Shown here: positions 8,017 to 17,770 of the stretch, piece by piece
How positions within the stretch are numbered: the first letter of the stretch is position 1
How the letters are laid out: every line of letters starts with the position of its first letter
Assembly: GCA_021324445.1 (NCBI GenBank)
Contig: JAJPJC010000290.1
Coordinates: forward strand, 37,627-101,626
Reading direction: 5' to 3'
Origin: Isosphaeraceae bacterium
Lineage (GTDB): Bacteria; Planctomycetota; Planctomycetia; Isosphaerales; Isosphaeraceae
Length of the DNA: 64,000 bases
Translations under genes and position numbers: made by a program
The notes under the pieces: model-generated
The model's input: the letters and a program-made list of their open reading frames with translations, nothing else
What the model was told of the DNA's origin: nothing
The model's database searches: none

Positions 8017-10719
8017 TCAGTCCAGGTATCGGAACTCGGCGCCGGCCAAAAGCGCCTGGCAGAAGGCCGACCACGCGCCCCTGCCCGGGTCGGGCGCCTC
8101 CGACCTTGTGGCGAACTCGCGGAGGAACGCGAGGGCACGGCCGCGCTCCCCGGCCGTCGGCGACCGCGCGAGGGCGAGCCGGTACGCCTGGTCGACCCGG
8201 CGGGCGTCATCCCCCTCGACCGCCCTGACCCGTCCGGCCAGGGCTTCGGCCTGGCGGATCACGAACGGGCCGTTGAGGAAGTAGAGGGCCTGGGCCGGGC
8301 CGGTCGTCGCCGCGCGCTCGCCGGTGACGAGGCTCGGGTCGGCGAAATCGAACAGGGCGAGCGACTCCAGGACCTGGTCCCGGATCACGGGCAGGTAGAC
8401 CGAACGGTGCGGGTCCGAATCGTCCAGGCCGGCGACGCGGAGGAACAGGGCCAGGCCCTCGCCCGTGCGAGCCACCGCCGACCCGACCGGCGGCTCCGGC
8501 GCCAGCCGGCCGGCGACCGACAGCAGGGCGTCCCGCACCGCTTCGGCCTCGAGCCGGCGTTTGCTCATGTGCCAGACCAGGGCGTTGTCCGGATCGGCCT
8601 CGAAGTTGCGCGGGTCGTGGGCCGAGTCGAGCCCGTAAGCCCGGCTGAGGACGATCCGGCGGATCAGCTCCTTGATCGACCATCCCCCGGCCATGAAATC
8701 GACGGCCAGGTTATCGAGCAGCTCGGGATGACTGGGCGGCTGGCCGGCGGCCCCGAAGTTGTCGGGGGTCGCCACCAGCCCGCGGCCGAACAGATGGAGC
8801 CACACGCGGTTGACCATCACGCGTGCGGTCAGCGGATTGGCGGGCGCGGCCAGCCAGTCCGCCAGCTCGCGACGGCCGCTCCCGGCCGCGATTACCGGAG
8901 GCGTACCGGCGCACAGGACCTGGACGAGCCCGCGGGGGACGACCGCGCCGGGCTGGTCGAGCTCGCCGCGGACGTAGAGCGGGCTGTCGACGACCTCGTC
9001 GCGCTCGCGCGCCCCCATCGCAAACGCGCGCGGCCGGCCCCCAGGGCGGTCGATGGCCAGGCGGTATCGGACCACGGCGAGCATCGAGTTGGTCCGCCGC
9101 AGCCGGTCCCGGTTTGCCTCCCCGGGGGGAATGGCGTCACGCTCGCGGACCAGCGCCGCGAGGCGATGCTCCAACGCGGCCCTCTGACCGGGCGTCAGAG
9201 CGGGCACCGCCGAAGGCACTCCCGCAGCGGCCGGGAGCTCGATCAGGGGCGACGCGTTGAAGTTCGGGAAGACGCCCGAGAGCGTGCCCGAGCAGGTCTG
9301 GGTGCTGCGGAAGATGCCCGCGAGGGCGTAGTAGTCGCGCTGGGAGATCGGGTCCATCTTGTGATCGTGGCAGCGGGCGCAGGCGACCGTGAGCCCGAGG
9401 AAGGCGCGCGTGGTTGCCTCGATCTGCTCGTCGACGACGTCCAGGACGAACTGCCCGCGGTTCTCGGCGTCGTGGGCCTTGCTGCCGATCGCGAGGAAGC
9501 CGGTCGCGATGAGTTGATGGGCCCGCTGGCGGTCGTCCGCGGCCGGCAGGAGGTCGCCGGCGATCTGCGCGCGGACGAATCGGTCGTAGGGCGTGTCGGC
9601 GTTGAATGCGGCGATCACCCAGTCGCGGTAGCGCCAGGCCTGGGGGTAGGTGAAATTCGTCTTGCCGCTCGACTCGGCATAGCGGGCCACGTCGAGCCAG
9701 TGCCGCCCCCAACGCTCGCCGAAGCGGGGCGAGGCAAGCAGCCGGTCGACGACCCTGGCGAACGCGTCGGGGGCGGCGTCGGCGAGGAATTCGTCGAGCT
9801 GCTCGGGCGTGGGCGGGAGGCCGATGAGGTCGAACGTCACCCGGCGCAGCAGCCGCGGGCGTTCGGCGTCGGCGACCGGGGTCAGGCCGCGAGCTTCGAT
9901 CGCGGCCAGGAGGAACCGGTCGATCTCGCCGCGCGGCCAGTCCGCCCGCTGCACTGCCGGAGGCACCGACCGCTTCGGGGGCCGGAAGGACCAGAACTCC
10001 CGCCCCCGCGCGCGGTCGACCGCCGGCCGAGCCGCGCCGCCGGCCGACCCGGTCCTGGGGTCGGGGGCACCCATCCTGACCCAGGTCTCGAAGTCGGCGA
10101 TGACCGCGTCGGGGAGCTTCCCCCTGGGGGGCATTTGCAGCTCCTCGTCGCGGTAGCGGATCGCGCGGATGAGCAGGCTCTCCTCGGGCTTGCCCGGCAC
10201 GACCGCCGGGCCGGAGTCTCCTCCGCGCAGCAGGCCCTCCCGGTGGTCGACTCGCAGGCCGCCCCGCAGCTTCTCGGCCGTGCTCGCGTGGCACTTGCCG
10301 CAGTGTGTCGCCAGGATCGGTCGGATCTTCGTCTCGAAGAAGCGCTGCTGCTCGAACGAGATCGATCCACCCGGGTCCGGCGATTTGTCGCTGGGAGCGC
10401 CCGGCCGGGTGGTCAGAGCACCGGGCCTTCGGCGGAACGCCTGGCGATATTCCGCCATCGAGAGGAACCCGTCGCGGTCCGCGTCGAGCCGGCGGAAGAG
10501 CGGCTCGATCGTGGCCGCGGCGTTTTTCAGGCGCGGCGCGGCCCGGAACATTTCCCGGTACTCCTCGAGCGAGAGCCGGCCGTCGAGGTCGGCGTCGCCG
10601 AACGCGAAGATCCGCTCCGGGTCGAAGGCCGGGAACCGCTGGGCCTGGGCCTGGGCAGCGCACCGTCCGGCCAGCAGGAGGATGAGCACCGGGACCATTC
10701 GGGCCGAGAATCCCGTCAT
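8017..10719 (-). CDS. EF-hand / planctomycete cytochrome C / DUF1549-DUF1553 protein
   Basis: The 900-residue exported protein has a signal peptide (about 1-25). Two EF-hand calcium loops follow at residues 42-53 (DADLDGRLSLEE) and 79-90 (DADRDGFLSMAE). A planctomycete cytochrome C domain carries CGKCH at 140-144, followed by a DUF1549 domain with a second CxxCH (CARCH) and a C-terminal DUF1553 domain. The family is thought to act as a periplasmic haem protein partnered with DUF1501 proteins; the reaction is not known. It lies 62 nt downstream of the CotH/haem gene and upstream of the DUF1501 gene on the same strand, so the three may be one operon. Confidence 0.9.
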   Translation of the reverse strand: MTGFSARMVPVLILLLAGRCAAQAQAQRFPAFDPERIFAFGDADLDGRLSLEEYREMFRAAPRLKNAAATIEPLFRRLDADRDGFLSMAEYRQAFRRRPGALTTRPGAPSDKSPDPGGSISFEQQRFFETKIRPILATHCGKCHASTAEKLRGGLRVDHREGLLRGGDSGPAVVPGKPEESLLIRAIRYRDEELQMPPRGKLPDAVIADFETWVRMGAPDPRTGSAGGAARPAVDRARGREFWSFRPPKRSVPPAVQRADWPRGEIDRFLLAAIEARGLTPVADAERPRLLRRVTFDLIGLPPTPEQLDEFLADAAPDAFARVVDRLLASPRFGERWGRHWLDVARYAESSGKTNFTYPQAWRYRDWVIAAFNADTPYDRFVRAQIAGDLLPAADDRQRAHQLIATGFLAIGSKAHDAENRGQFVLDVVDEQIEATTRAFLGLTVACARCHDHKMDPISQRDYYALAGIFRSTQTCSGTLSGVFPNFNASPLIELPAAAGVPSAVPALTPGQRAALEHRLAALVRERDAIPPGEANRDRLRRTNSMLAVVRYRLAIDRPGGRPRAFAMGARERDEVVDSPLYVRGELDQPGAVVPRGLVQVLCAGTPPVIAAGSGRRELADWLAAPANPLTARVMVNRVWLHLFGRGLVATPDNFGAAGQPPSHPELLDNLAVDFMAGGWSIKELIRRIVLSRAYGLDSAHDPRNFEADPDNALVWHMSKRRLEAEAVRDALLSVAGRLAPEPPVGSAVARTGEGLALFLRVAGLDDSDPHRSVYLPVIRDQVLESLALFDFADPSLVTGERAATTGPAQALYFLNGPFVIRQAEALAGRVRAVEGDDARRVDQAYRLALARSPTAGERGRALAFLREFATRSEAPDPGRGAWSAFCQALLAGAEFRYLD

Positions 10720-10781
10720 TTGGGGGCTCCTCTCGCCACGGACCTGGGCCGGTATCCCGGCCCGGTGCGGTGGGGCACGAT

Positions 10782-13700
10782 TCAGGGACTCAGCGACTGA
10801 AGATAGGCCACGAGGTCAGCCAGTTGCTCGGGCGTCAAGGTCGCGGCAATTCCCTCCGGCATTGTCGAAGGATCCTGCCGCCGGCGTTCCGCGATGTCCG
10901 CCCGCTTCAGCTCGCGCAGCAGGCCCGACGCCTCGCAGATCTGCACGGTCGTCGGCCCCTCGCTCACCACGAAGCCCGTGAAGGCGCGGCCGTCGGCCAT
11001 CGCGAAGCTGTAGGCCTCGTATCCCTGGGCGATCTGGGCGCTCGGTTTCAGGATCGACTCCACCAGCGCGGCGGGGCTGGAGCGCTTGCCGATGTCCACC
11101 AGGTGCGGTCCCCTGGGCTTCTGGCCGTCGGCGTCGGTGTGGCAGGCGCGGCACGACTGCGCGGCGAAGAGGGCCTTGCCGCGCTCCGCGCTCCCCTTGG
11201 CCCGGAGGGCCCGCGCCGCCGCGGCCTCGTAGGACAGGTTGCCGATCTGATCCGGGTTCTTCGGGTCGGCCTGGGCGATGAGGACGCGGACCTCCGGCTC
11301 GGCCTTGGCCCCGGCCAGGCCCGACTCATCCGGCAGTCCTTCCAGGCCGACGCGTTGTCGGGCGAGCTCGCCGCGGAGGAAGGCCACGGTCTCGGGGTCG
11401 CCATCGAGGACGGCGGCCTTGAGGACCGCGGCGATCCGCGTGCTGCACTCCCATTCCCGGGGGTCGTAGTATGGCCCGGTCGTGTCGGGGCGGATACCCC
11501 ACCAGCTCCCGTCATAGTCCGCCTCGCGGTGGTAGAGCCGCACCAGCGTGGCCAGGATGTCGCGGCGTGCCTCGGGGGAACGGGTCGTGGCCAGCTTCTT
11601 GATCAGCCCCTCGACGGCCTTCGGCTCGTGCAGGAACCGCAGGGCGCGGAGGGCGCCCTCGCGATGGGGACCCTCGATCGCGTCCAGGCAGGCGTCGACC
11701 GCCCGCAGCGCGACCAGCCCCCGCAGGGCCAGGTGCGGGACGACGCGGTCCGGGTCGGGCTGGGCATGCACCGGCCGGGTCCTGGGCAGCGGGGAATCTC
11801 CCGGACGCGCGGTCAAGGCGACGATGCTCGGGGCCGCCGCGACGTCTCCCAGCCGCCCGAGCGCGATCAGGGCCTGCGCCCGGACCCGGGGCGACGGGTC
11901 GGCCAGCGCCGCGCGGAACGGGCCCGTCGGGACGCCGCCGAGCTGCGTCTTGCGGTCGGCCAGCGCCCGCAGCGCGAACTCGCAGACGGCCTCGTCGGCG
12001 GCGAGCGTGAGCAAGGCGGCGTGCGACCTGTTGCCGTCGAGCTGCTTGAGCGCGAAGAGGGCCGCGACCCGACCGTGCAAAGGACGCGCGGCATCCGACG
12101 CCAGGCCGACCAGCGCCCGCGTTGTCTCCGCGGACGGGCCGCGCCGGAGGATCTCGCGCTGGCAGTGGAAGCGCGCCGCGGCGATCGGGCCCGACAACCC
12201 GTCGACCAGCTCAGGCAGCGCAAGTCCCCTCGGGTTGGAGGGCGAAGACGGGCTCCAGCCGGGGGGCGTCACGCACGCGACGAAACCGACCTGCGGCCCG
12301 ACATAGACGCTCGCCTCGCCCCCGCGCCAGCTCGCCACGTAGAGCCGGCCGTCGCCGCCGATGTCCATGCCCGTCGCCCGGGGGATCGTCAGGAAGACGG
12401 ACGTCGTCGCGCGGAAGCTCGCGCCGGCGGGGCGCAGGTCGTGCCGGTAGACCTGGCTGCGTCCCCAGTCGCCGGTGAGCAGCGCTCCGCGATAGGCCGC
12501 GGGCCAGCGCGGGTCGTCCAGGCAAAGCGCGCCCGTGCCGCCCCCCTGGCCGAAGGCGCCCAGCGGCGGCATGATCTCGTCGGGGTAGTTGGTGAACCGC
12601 TGGGTATAGCCGTAATCGGCGGTCTGGATCAGGTGGCTGACGCGCACGTCCCAGCCGGCCCCGTCGTTGGTGTTGTCACGCGTGAAGAGGTTCATGGAAG
12701 GATCGATCGCGATGGCGAACGGGTTTCGCAGGCCGGTGGCGAAGACCTCCAGCTCCGTGCCGTCGGGCCGGACCCGGAGGATCCCGCCGCCCCGCTGCGA
12801 GAGCGTCGTGCCGTCCTTCCCCCGGGCCTGGTGGAAGCCGTAGTCGCCGACGGCGATGTAGATCCAGCCGTCGAGCCCCATGCGGATGCCGTTGGTCGTG
12901 TGGTCGCCGCCCCGCTCATCGATCAGGCTGGTCGTCAGGCCCGAGACGAGGACCTCCCGGCGATCGGCGACGCCGTCGCCATCCTCGTCGCGGAACACGC
13001 TCAGGAACGGCGGATGCAGGACCCAGACCTGCCCGTCCTGGGCGATCACGCCGCGCGGGTGGTCGATCCGGGCGAACACGTCCACGCGATCGGCCTTGCC
13101 GTCTCCGTCCCGGTCGATGCAACGGAGCACCCGGCCACCCCCCGGCGTGCGGCCGAGCGACCCCTGCTCATCCACCGCGACATACACCGCGCCGTCCGGC
13201 GCCACCGACAGGGTCACCGGATAATTCACGCGTGGCGGCGCCGCGAAGAGGGTGACGCGGAACCCGGCAGGCGCCTTGACGACCTCGCCGAGGGTCCGAT
13301 CATCGACCGGCCTTGGCGGGGCTCCCCCGCCGGGCGGCCCGAAGTTGAAGCGCGGACGATAGCCGTCCCGCTTCCCGGCGAGCTGATCCGCGATCGATAC
13401 GAACCGTTTCGCGGTGAAGGTCCGCAGGTCGGGGGCCGTCGGCGCTCCCGGTGGGCCGAAGCCGGCGGGCGGTTCCTCCCGTTCGGCCCGCGCGGCCGCC
13501 TCCCGCTCGAGGATTGCCTTCGTCGCCCCCTCGATGGCCGCGATGTCGGCCAGGAGACGCTCCTTGCGGAGGACGCTCGCGGCGAGCTCCGCGAGGACCT
13601 TCCGATAGGCGTCGCGGACATCCTTGATGGCGAGCAGCCGGTCGGCCAGCCGGTTCTCACCGCCGTACGGGCGGGCGAGGCTCATATCCATGAGCTGATC

Positions 13701-14750
13701 GGCCGTCCCCATCATCAGGAAGTTGGCGAAGGCCAGCTCCTGATCGCCGGGGATGAAGAGGAACCGGTTCGTGCCGGGATCCAGGAAGAGCGCGTAGTTG
13801 TAGGCGAGCGTGAAGAAGCCGTCGGCGTTGGCGATCATCGCCTGCACGGCCATGAACCGCAGGAATCGGTCGATGTCGAGGTACGAGGCGATCTCCTCGC
13901 GGAATTGCTGGTCGTCGGCCTGCTGGATCAGCCGGGTGAATGCGATGAGCCGCCTGGCCTGCTCGGGCGTCGGCTCGGCCAGGGGCCGGTAGGGGCCGCG
14001 GTATCGCGCCCAGTCGTCGCCGAGGAAGTCGAGGCCGCGGAGCCCCTGCGGCCGCAGGAGCAGGCCCTGGCCGGAATGGAAGCGATCGACGAGGAAGGCC
14101 CGGTCCACGGGCTCGACCAGGGTGTACAGGCCGAGATACGCCCGGTCGTACCGGCCGGGGACGGTGAGGCTCACCTCGGCCATCGCGGTGCGAGGCGCAG
14201 GCACGCCCGCCTCACGGAAGAGGGCCAGGGCGAGGGCCTCGCGTGCCTTGGTGGGATCGAGCGCGCCGCTCTGGAGCTGGATCGCGCGGAGCCCGTGGAA
14301 GCTGTTGTGGTTGTGGTCGAAGTGGTCCAGGTCCACCAGGAAGGAGCGTTTCAGGCCGCGTGCCGACGCCATGTAGGAGGCATTCCCCGCGTAGCGGATG
14401 CCCACCGACTTGAGGGTCTTGCCCTCGGCCGTCAGGGTCGCGCGCGCCCAGGGGAACTCGACGCCGAACAGGTTCCGCTCGCTCTCCCGCCCGCCCCGGC
14501 TCTTCGGCCGCACCGCCCGCGGAGGCCCTCCGAAGGCGGCAGGGGCCGGAGGCTGCATGGCCTGGTATTCGTCCGCCGCGATCTCGATGTGCAGGTCCAC
14601 GACCTTGGTCAGGCCGAAGAGGTCCGTGCCGGTCGGTTTCCCCTGTGCGTTGCCATCGTCGGCGGCACCGGCCAGCGGCACCGCCGTTGCGGCGAGGAGG
14701 ACCGCGGAACCAGTCATCGCCGTCGCGACGGCGAGGGCTCGTCGATGCAT
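10782..14750 (-). CDS. Fusion of CotH-kinase-like, PVC-type dehydrogenase propeller, HEAT repeats and cytochrome c
   Basis: The 1322-residue exported protein has a signal peptide (1-29). Residues about 45-460 resemble CotH family kinases: a strand with VDLHIEIAADEYQAM, GIRYAGNASYM, KRSFLVDLDHF, and FLFIPGDQELAF as the metal-binding region. Residues about 490-850 form a PVC-type membrane-bound dehydrogenase propeller with calcium-like loops DRDGDGKADR and DEDGDGVADR and the motif GGDHTTNGIRMG. HEAT-like repeats span about 880-1110. The C-terminal haem domain carries CRACH at 1200-1204. The dehydrogenase-HEAT-haem order is standard for PVC proteins; the CotH module at the front is the unusual part. 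The reading frame is continuous, with no sign of a frameshift. Confidence 0.85.
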   Translation of the reverse strand: MHRRALAVATAMTGSAVLLAATAVPLAGAADDGNAQGKPTGTDLFGLTKVVDLHIEIAADEYQAMQPPAPAAFGGPPRAVRPKSRGGRESERNLFGVEFPWARATLTAEGKTLKSVGIRYAGNASYMASARGLKRSFLVDLDHFDHNHNSFHGLRAIQLQSGALDPTKAREALALALFREAGVPAPRTAMAEVSLTVPGRYDRAYLGLYTLVEPVDRAFLVDRFHSGQGLLLRPQGLRGLDFLGDDWARYRGPYRPLAEPTPEQARRLIAFTRLIQQADDQQFREEIASYLDIDRFLRFMAVQAMIANADGFFTLAYNYALFLDPGTNRFLFIPGDQELAFANFLMMGTADQLMDMSLARPYGGENRLADRLLAIKDVRDAYRKVLAELAASVLRKERLLADIAAIEGATKAILEREAAARAEREEPPAGFGPPGAPTAPDLRTFTAKRFVSIADQLAGKRDGYRPRFNFGPPGGGAPPRPVDDRTLGEVVKAPAGFRVTLFAAPPRVNYPVTLSVAPDGAVYVAVDEQGSLGRTPGGGRVLRCIDRDGDGKADRVDVFARIDHPRGVIAQDGQVWVLHPPFLSVFRDEDGDGVADRREVLVSGLTTSLIDERGGDHTTNGIRMGLDGWIYIAVGDYGFHQARGKDGTTLSQRGGGILRVRPDGTELEVFATGLRNPFAIAIDPSMNLFTRDNTNDGAGWDVRVSHLIQTADYGYTQRFTNYPDEIMPPLGAFGQGGGTGALCLDDPRWPAAYRGALLTGDWGRSQVYRHDLRPAGASFRATTSVFLTIPRATGMDIGGDGRLYVASWRGGEASVYVGPQVGFVACVTPPGWSPSSPSNPRGLALPELVDGLSGPIAAARFHCQREILRRGPSAETTRALVGLASDAARPLHGRVAALFALKQLDGNRSHAALLTLAADEAVCEFALRALADRKTQLGGVPTGPFRAALADPSPRVRAQALIALGRLGDVAAAPSIVALTARPGDSPLPRTRPVHAQPDPDRVVPHLALRGLVALRAVDACLDAIEGPHREGALRALRFLHEPKAVEGLIKKLATTRSPEARRDILATLVRLYHREADYDGSWWGIRPDTTGPYYDPREWECSTRIAAVLKAAVLDGDPETVAFLRGELARQRVGLEGLPDESGLAGAKAEPEVRVLIAQADPKNPDQIGNLSYEAAAARALRAKGSAERGKALFAAQSCRACHTDADGQKPRGPHLVDIGKRSSPAALVESILKPSAQIAQGYEAYSFAMADGRAFTGFVVSEGPTTVQICEASGLLRELKRADIAERRRQDPSTMPEGIAATLTPEQLADLVAYLQSLSP

Positions 14751-14958
14751 GGTGTGACCTCACAAGAAGAAGACCGCGGACCGACCGCCGAGACCGCCGG
14801 GGCGTCGAGCGGCGGTGCGATCGGCCCGCCGCGGGCCCTCTACTGGAAGAGATGCAACCCGCCGGCTCGTGTCGCGCGCCCGGCGCGCATTTTTTCCGGA
14901 TCGCGGCCCGATGCGGACGGCTGAGCAGGTGGTTGACCCGAGGATTTCCGCCCCACGG

Positions 14959-17196
14959 TCAGCGGGGCGCCCGCCTGGGGTCGCGCTGGGGCCGGAACGG
15001 CATGGGGAAGGCGCTGAGCGGGCCGCGGATCGGCTCGCCGGCCAGCTCCCGCCAGCGCCGCGTCTGCTCCGGAGCGAGCAGGGCAAGGATACGATCGACG
15101 GCCGGCTTCCCGGAGTCCTCGGGCAGCCGTCCCGATTGCAGCTCGCGGACCTGGCCAAAGACGAATTCTTCCGCGATCGCGCGGATTTGCTCGCGTTGCT
15201 CGGGAGTCAGCCCGAGGGCCTCGACCACCTCGGGCTCGCGGAAGGCGCCCGGGCCCTCCGACTGGAGCGCAAGCTGTCGGAGGCGGAGCTGCTGCGGCGG
15301 CGTGAGGATCGCCGCAACTTCCGCCTCGTTGGCGCGGGCCTGCTCCAGGGCCATCTGGACGCGGCGGGCGGGGGACGGCAGCCGGCCGGGGTCGCCGAAG
15401 GACTCCATCCACCGCCTGCGGGCCCGGACGGAGAGCTCGGCCACCCGGGCCCGCTGGCCGGGGTCCAGCCGCAGATCGTCGAGGGCCGAGGGCTGGATCA
15501 GCAGGTAGAGCTCCCCGGCGGCGCGGAGCACCGCCAGGTCGGCGAGGATCGTCTCGACCCGTCGGGTGGTATCGCGCAGCTCGACCTGGGCGTCCGGGTC
15601 GTTCCGCCGCTGCTCGATGAACTCGCGGTAGTAGGCCAGCGCCGAGCCGAGGAGCCGCTTGCGGAGTCCCTCCATGCCCGGCCGCTGGGCGAGTTCCTCC
15701 TCGCTGACCCGAATCAGCTCGTCGACGGCGCGGCGGGCCAGGCGGAACCGCGCTTCGGCCTCGTCCGCCCGCCGCCGCTCCTGGCGGTAGGCCGCTTCCG
15801 CTCGCCGCTGCTCGGCCAGTGTCTTCCGCTGCTCGCGACGGACCAGCACGGTGCTGATCAGGGACGCGGCCGAGAGCAGGATCAGCGCCACGATGCCGGC
15901 CCAGACGAGCGACGGATGCCGCCGCGACCAGGACCGCAGCCGATCGGCGCGCGTCGGCCGTCGGGCCAGGATCGGCCGGCCGTCGAGGAAGCGCTCGAGG
16001 TCGTCGGCCAGCTCCTGCGCCGTCCCGTAGCGATCGGCCGGCTCCTTGCGGATCGCCTTCAGGACGATCGTCTCCAGCTCGGCAGGGACGGACGGGTCCA
16101 GGCCGCGGGGCGGCCGGGGATCCTCGTCGGCGATCTGCCGGATCAGCTCGTTGCGGTCGCGGGCCTCGAAGGGGGGCCGGAGCGTCAGCAGCTCGTAGAG
16201 CGTCGCGCCCAGCGAGTAGACGTCGCTGCGGTGATCCACGATCCCGCGCCGGGCGAGGATCTGCTCGGGGCTGGCGTAGCGGAGGGTGCCCAGCATTTCC
16301 CCGGTGATCGTCAGCCCGGCATCGCCCTCGACCTGGGCCAGGCCGAAGTCGGTGATCCAGAGCTGCCCCCGAAGGTCCAGCAGCAAGTTGCCCGGCTTGA
16401 CGTCGCGATGCACGATCCCCGCCTGGTGGGCGTGCTCCAGGGCCAGGGCCGCCTGTCGGCCCAGCCCGGCCACGCGGCCGAAATACCGGAGGGGGTTCGC
16501 CGAGCGCTCGCGCGCGATCGTCGTCGCGACCGATGTGGCCCCGCCCCCTGACGGTGACTCCGGGCCCCCGACAGCCCCCTCCGTGTTGTCCGCGCCCTCA
16601 CGCCGCGGGACGCGCAGACCACGCAAGTCGCCGATCAACGCGGCGAGGCTCTGCCCCTCGATGTACTGCATGGCGTAATAGTGGACGCCGCGCTCGCAGC
16701 CGACCGCGTGCACCGGCACGATCGTCTCGTGCTGCACCTGGGCCGCGGCGAGGGCCTCGGTCTTGAACCGCTGGAGCCGCCGGGGGTCGATGGCCGCGGC
16801 GAACGGCAGGACCTTCAGCGCGACTCGCCTCCGCAGCGAGATCTGCTCGGCCTCGTAGACGACCCCCATCCCGCCCCGGCCCACCTCGCGCAGGAGGCGA
16901 AAGTCGCCCAGCTCGCCGAGGCCCGTCGGGGGATCCTCTTCCTCCCGGCGCGGCGCCCCGATCAGCCCGTCCGCGGCGCTCCCCGTGGCGGCGCGAAGCG
17001 ACGCCGACAGCCGCGCCACCGCGTCGTGGCCGGCGAGGAACGCCTCCAGGTCGGGTCGGAGGTCGGGATGCGCCGCCAGGAGCCGGCCGCGGTCGGGTTC
17101 GCGGCCCGCCTCGAGCGCCTCGAGGTAGGTCAGGAGGACCCGGTTCCGCCGCTCCTCGCGGTCGGGGTCGGCGTCGTCGCTGCGGTCATCTGCCAT
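14959..17196 (-). CDS. Membrane serine/threonine kinase with LTxxQ-type C-terminal sensor
   Basis: The 745-residue protein has a Hanks kinase domain of about residues 99-410. The glycine loop is at 107-112, Lys128 follows, HRD is at 263-265 and DFG at 283-285. One membrane helix lies at 429-452. The roughly 290-residue C-terminal part is helical, begins as an Arg/Glu-rich coiled coil, and has four LTxxQ-like motifs (LDPGQ 577, LTPPQ 631, LTPEQ 663, LAPEQ 707). Such motifs are typical of CpxP/Spy-type periplasmic stress proteins, so this part may sense envelope stress; that is an inference. The start overlaps the upstream ECF sigma gene by 11 nt, so kinase and sigma factor probably form one signalling unit. 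Confidence 0.88.
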   Translation of the reverse strand: MADDRSDDADPDREERRNRVLLTYLEALEAGREPDRGRLLAAHPDLRPDLEAFLAGHDAVARLSASLRAATGSAADGLIGAPRREEEDPPTGLGELGDFRLLREVGRGGMGVVYEAEQISLRRRVALKVLPFAAAIDPRRLQRFKTEALAAAQVQHETIVPVHAVGCERGVHYYAMQYIEGQSLAALIGDLRGLRVPRREGADNTEGAVGGPESPSGGGATSVATTIARERSANPLRYFGRVAGLGRQAALALEHAHQAGIVHRDVKPGNLLLDLRGQLWITDFGLAQVEGDAGLTITGEMLGTLRYASPEQILARRGIVDHRSDVYSLGATLYELLTLRPPFEARDRNELIRQIADEDPRPPRGLDPSVPAELETIVLKAIRKEPADRYGTAQELADDLERFLDGRPILARRPTRADRLRSWSRRHPSLVWAGIVALILLSAASLISTVLVRREQRKTLAEQRRAEAAYRQERRRADEAEARFRLARRAVDELIRVSEEELAQRPGMEGLRKRLLGSALAYYREFIEQRRNDPDAQVELRDTTRRVETILADLAVLRAAGELYLLIQPSALDDLRLDPGQRARVAELSVRARRRWMESFGDPGRLPSPARRVQMALEQARANEAEVAAILTPPQQLRLRQLALQSEGPGAFREPEVVEALGLTPEQREQIRAIAEEFVFGQVRELQSGRLPEDSGKPAVDRILALLAPEQTRRWRELAGEPIRGPLSAFPMPFRPQRDPRRAPR

Positions 17197-17770
17197 CGGC
17201 CGACTCCCCCGGCTCGCGGAGCAGCTCGCGGAGCCGCTTCAGCCCGCGGAAGAGCAGGCCGACGGCGGCGGGGCGCGTCCGGTCGATCCGCGCGGCGACT
17301 TCGGCCACCGGCAGCCCCTTCAGGTAGTGCAGCTCCACGACGCGCCGCTGATCTTCCGGCAGGCGGGTCAGGGCCTGGGCCAGCCGCAGCAGCTCCTCGC
17401 CCCGGACGGCCTGCTCGCTCGGCGAGGTCTGGTCGGCCGCCAGCAGGCCCTCCAGCCGGGACGCGGAGCGCTCCAGCTCGGCCTCCAGGGAGCGCTCCCG
17501 CCCCGGATCGCGCGCCTGGGCCTCGAACCGTCGGCACGCGGCCGCCAGGGCGTTGGCCAGGATGGCGCGGAGCCAGGCCAGCCACTCACCTTCGGTCCGG
17601 CCCCGGTACTGGTCCCGCCGCTGGTGGGCTTGCAGGATCGCCTGCTGGACGACGTCGGAGGCGTCGAGCTTGGCGCGGAGCCGCGGCCCGATCTGGAGCC
17701 GGACCAGCAGCAGAAGGTAATCGCGATGGTCCTCGATCGGGCGGAGGTCGTCGCCAGCGGTTGGTCGCAT
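17186..17770 (-). CDS. ECF sigma factor linked to a kinase (planctomycete type)
   Basis: The 194-residue protein has a region 2 with LDASDVVQQAILQAHQRRDQ and FRGR-like YRGRTEGEWLAWLRAIL. Region 4 carries LTRLPEDQRRVVELHYLKGL followed by a helix-turn-helix (VAEVAARIDRTRPAAVGLLFRGLKRLRELL). This is the architecture of ECF factors that Planctomycetes pair with serine/threonine kinases. No anti-sigma gene is adjacent; control by the overlapping kinase is the expected mode. The start at 17770 leaves region 2 complete; an ATG at 17812 in the same frame is the main alternative, and neither has a strong ribosome-binding site. Confidence 0.85.
   Translation of the reverse strand: MRPTAGDDLRPIEDHRDYLLLLVRLQIGPRLRAKLDASDVVQQAILQAHQRRDQYRGRTEGEWLAWLRAILANALAAACRRFEAQARDPGRERSLEAELERSASRLEGLLAADQTSPSEQAVRGEELLRLAQALTRLPEDQRRVVELHYLKGLPVAEVAARIDRTRPAAVGLLFRGLKRLRELLREPGESADGR

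Noticed and set aside
10770..14924. 1384-residue open frame on the plus strand
   Set aside because: It lies opposite the CotH/dehydrogenase gene, which has recognisable domains, a signal peptide and a CxxCH motif.
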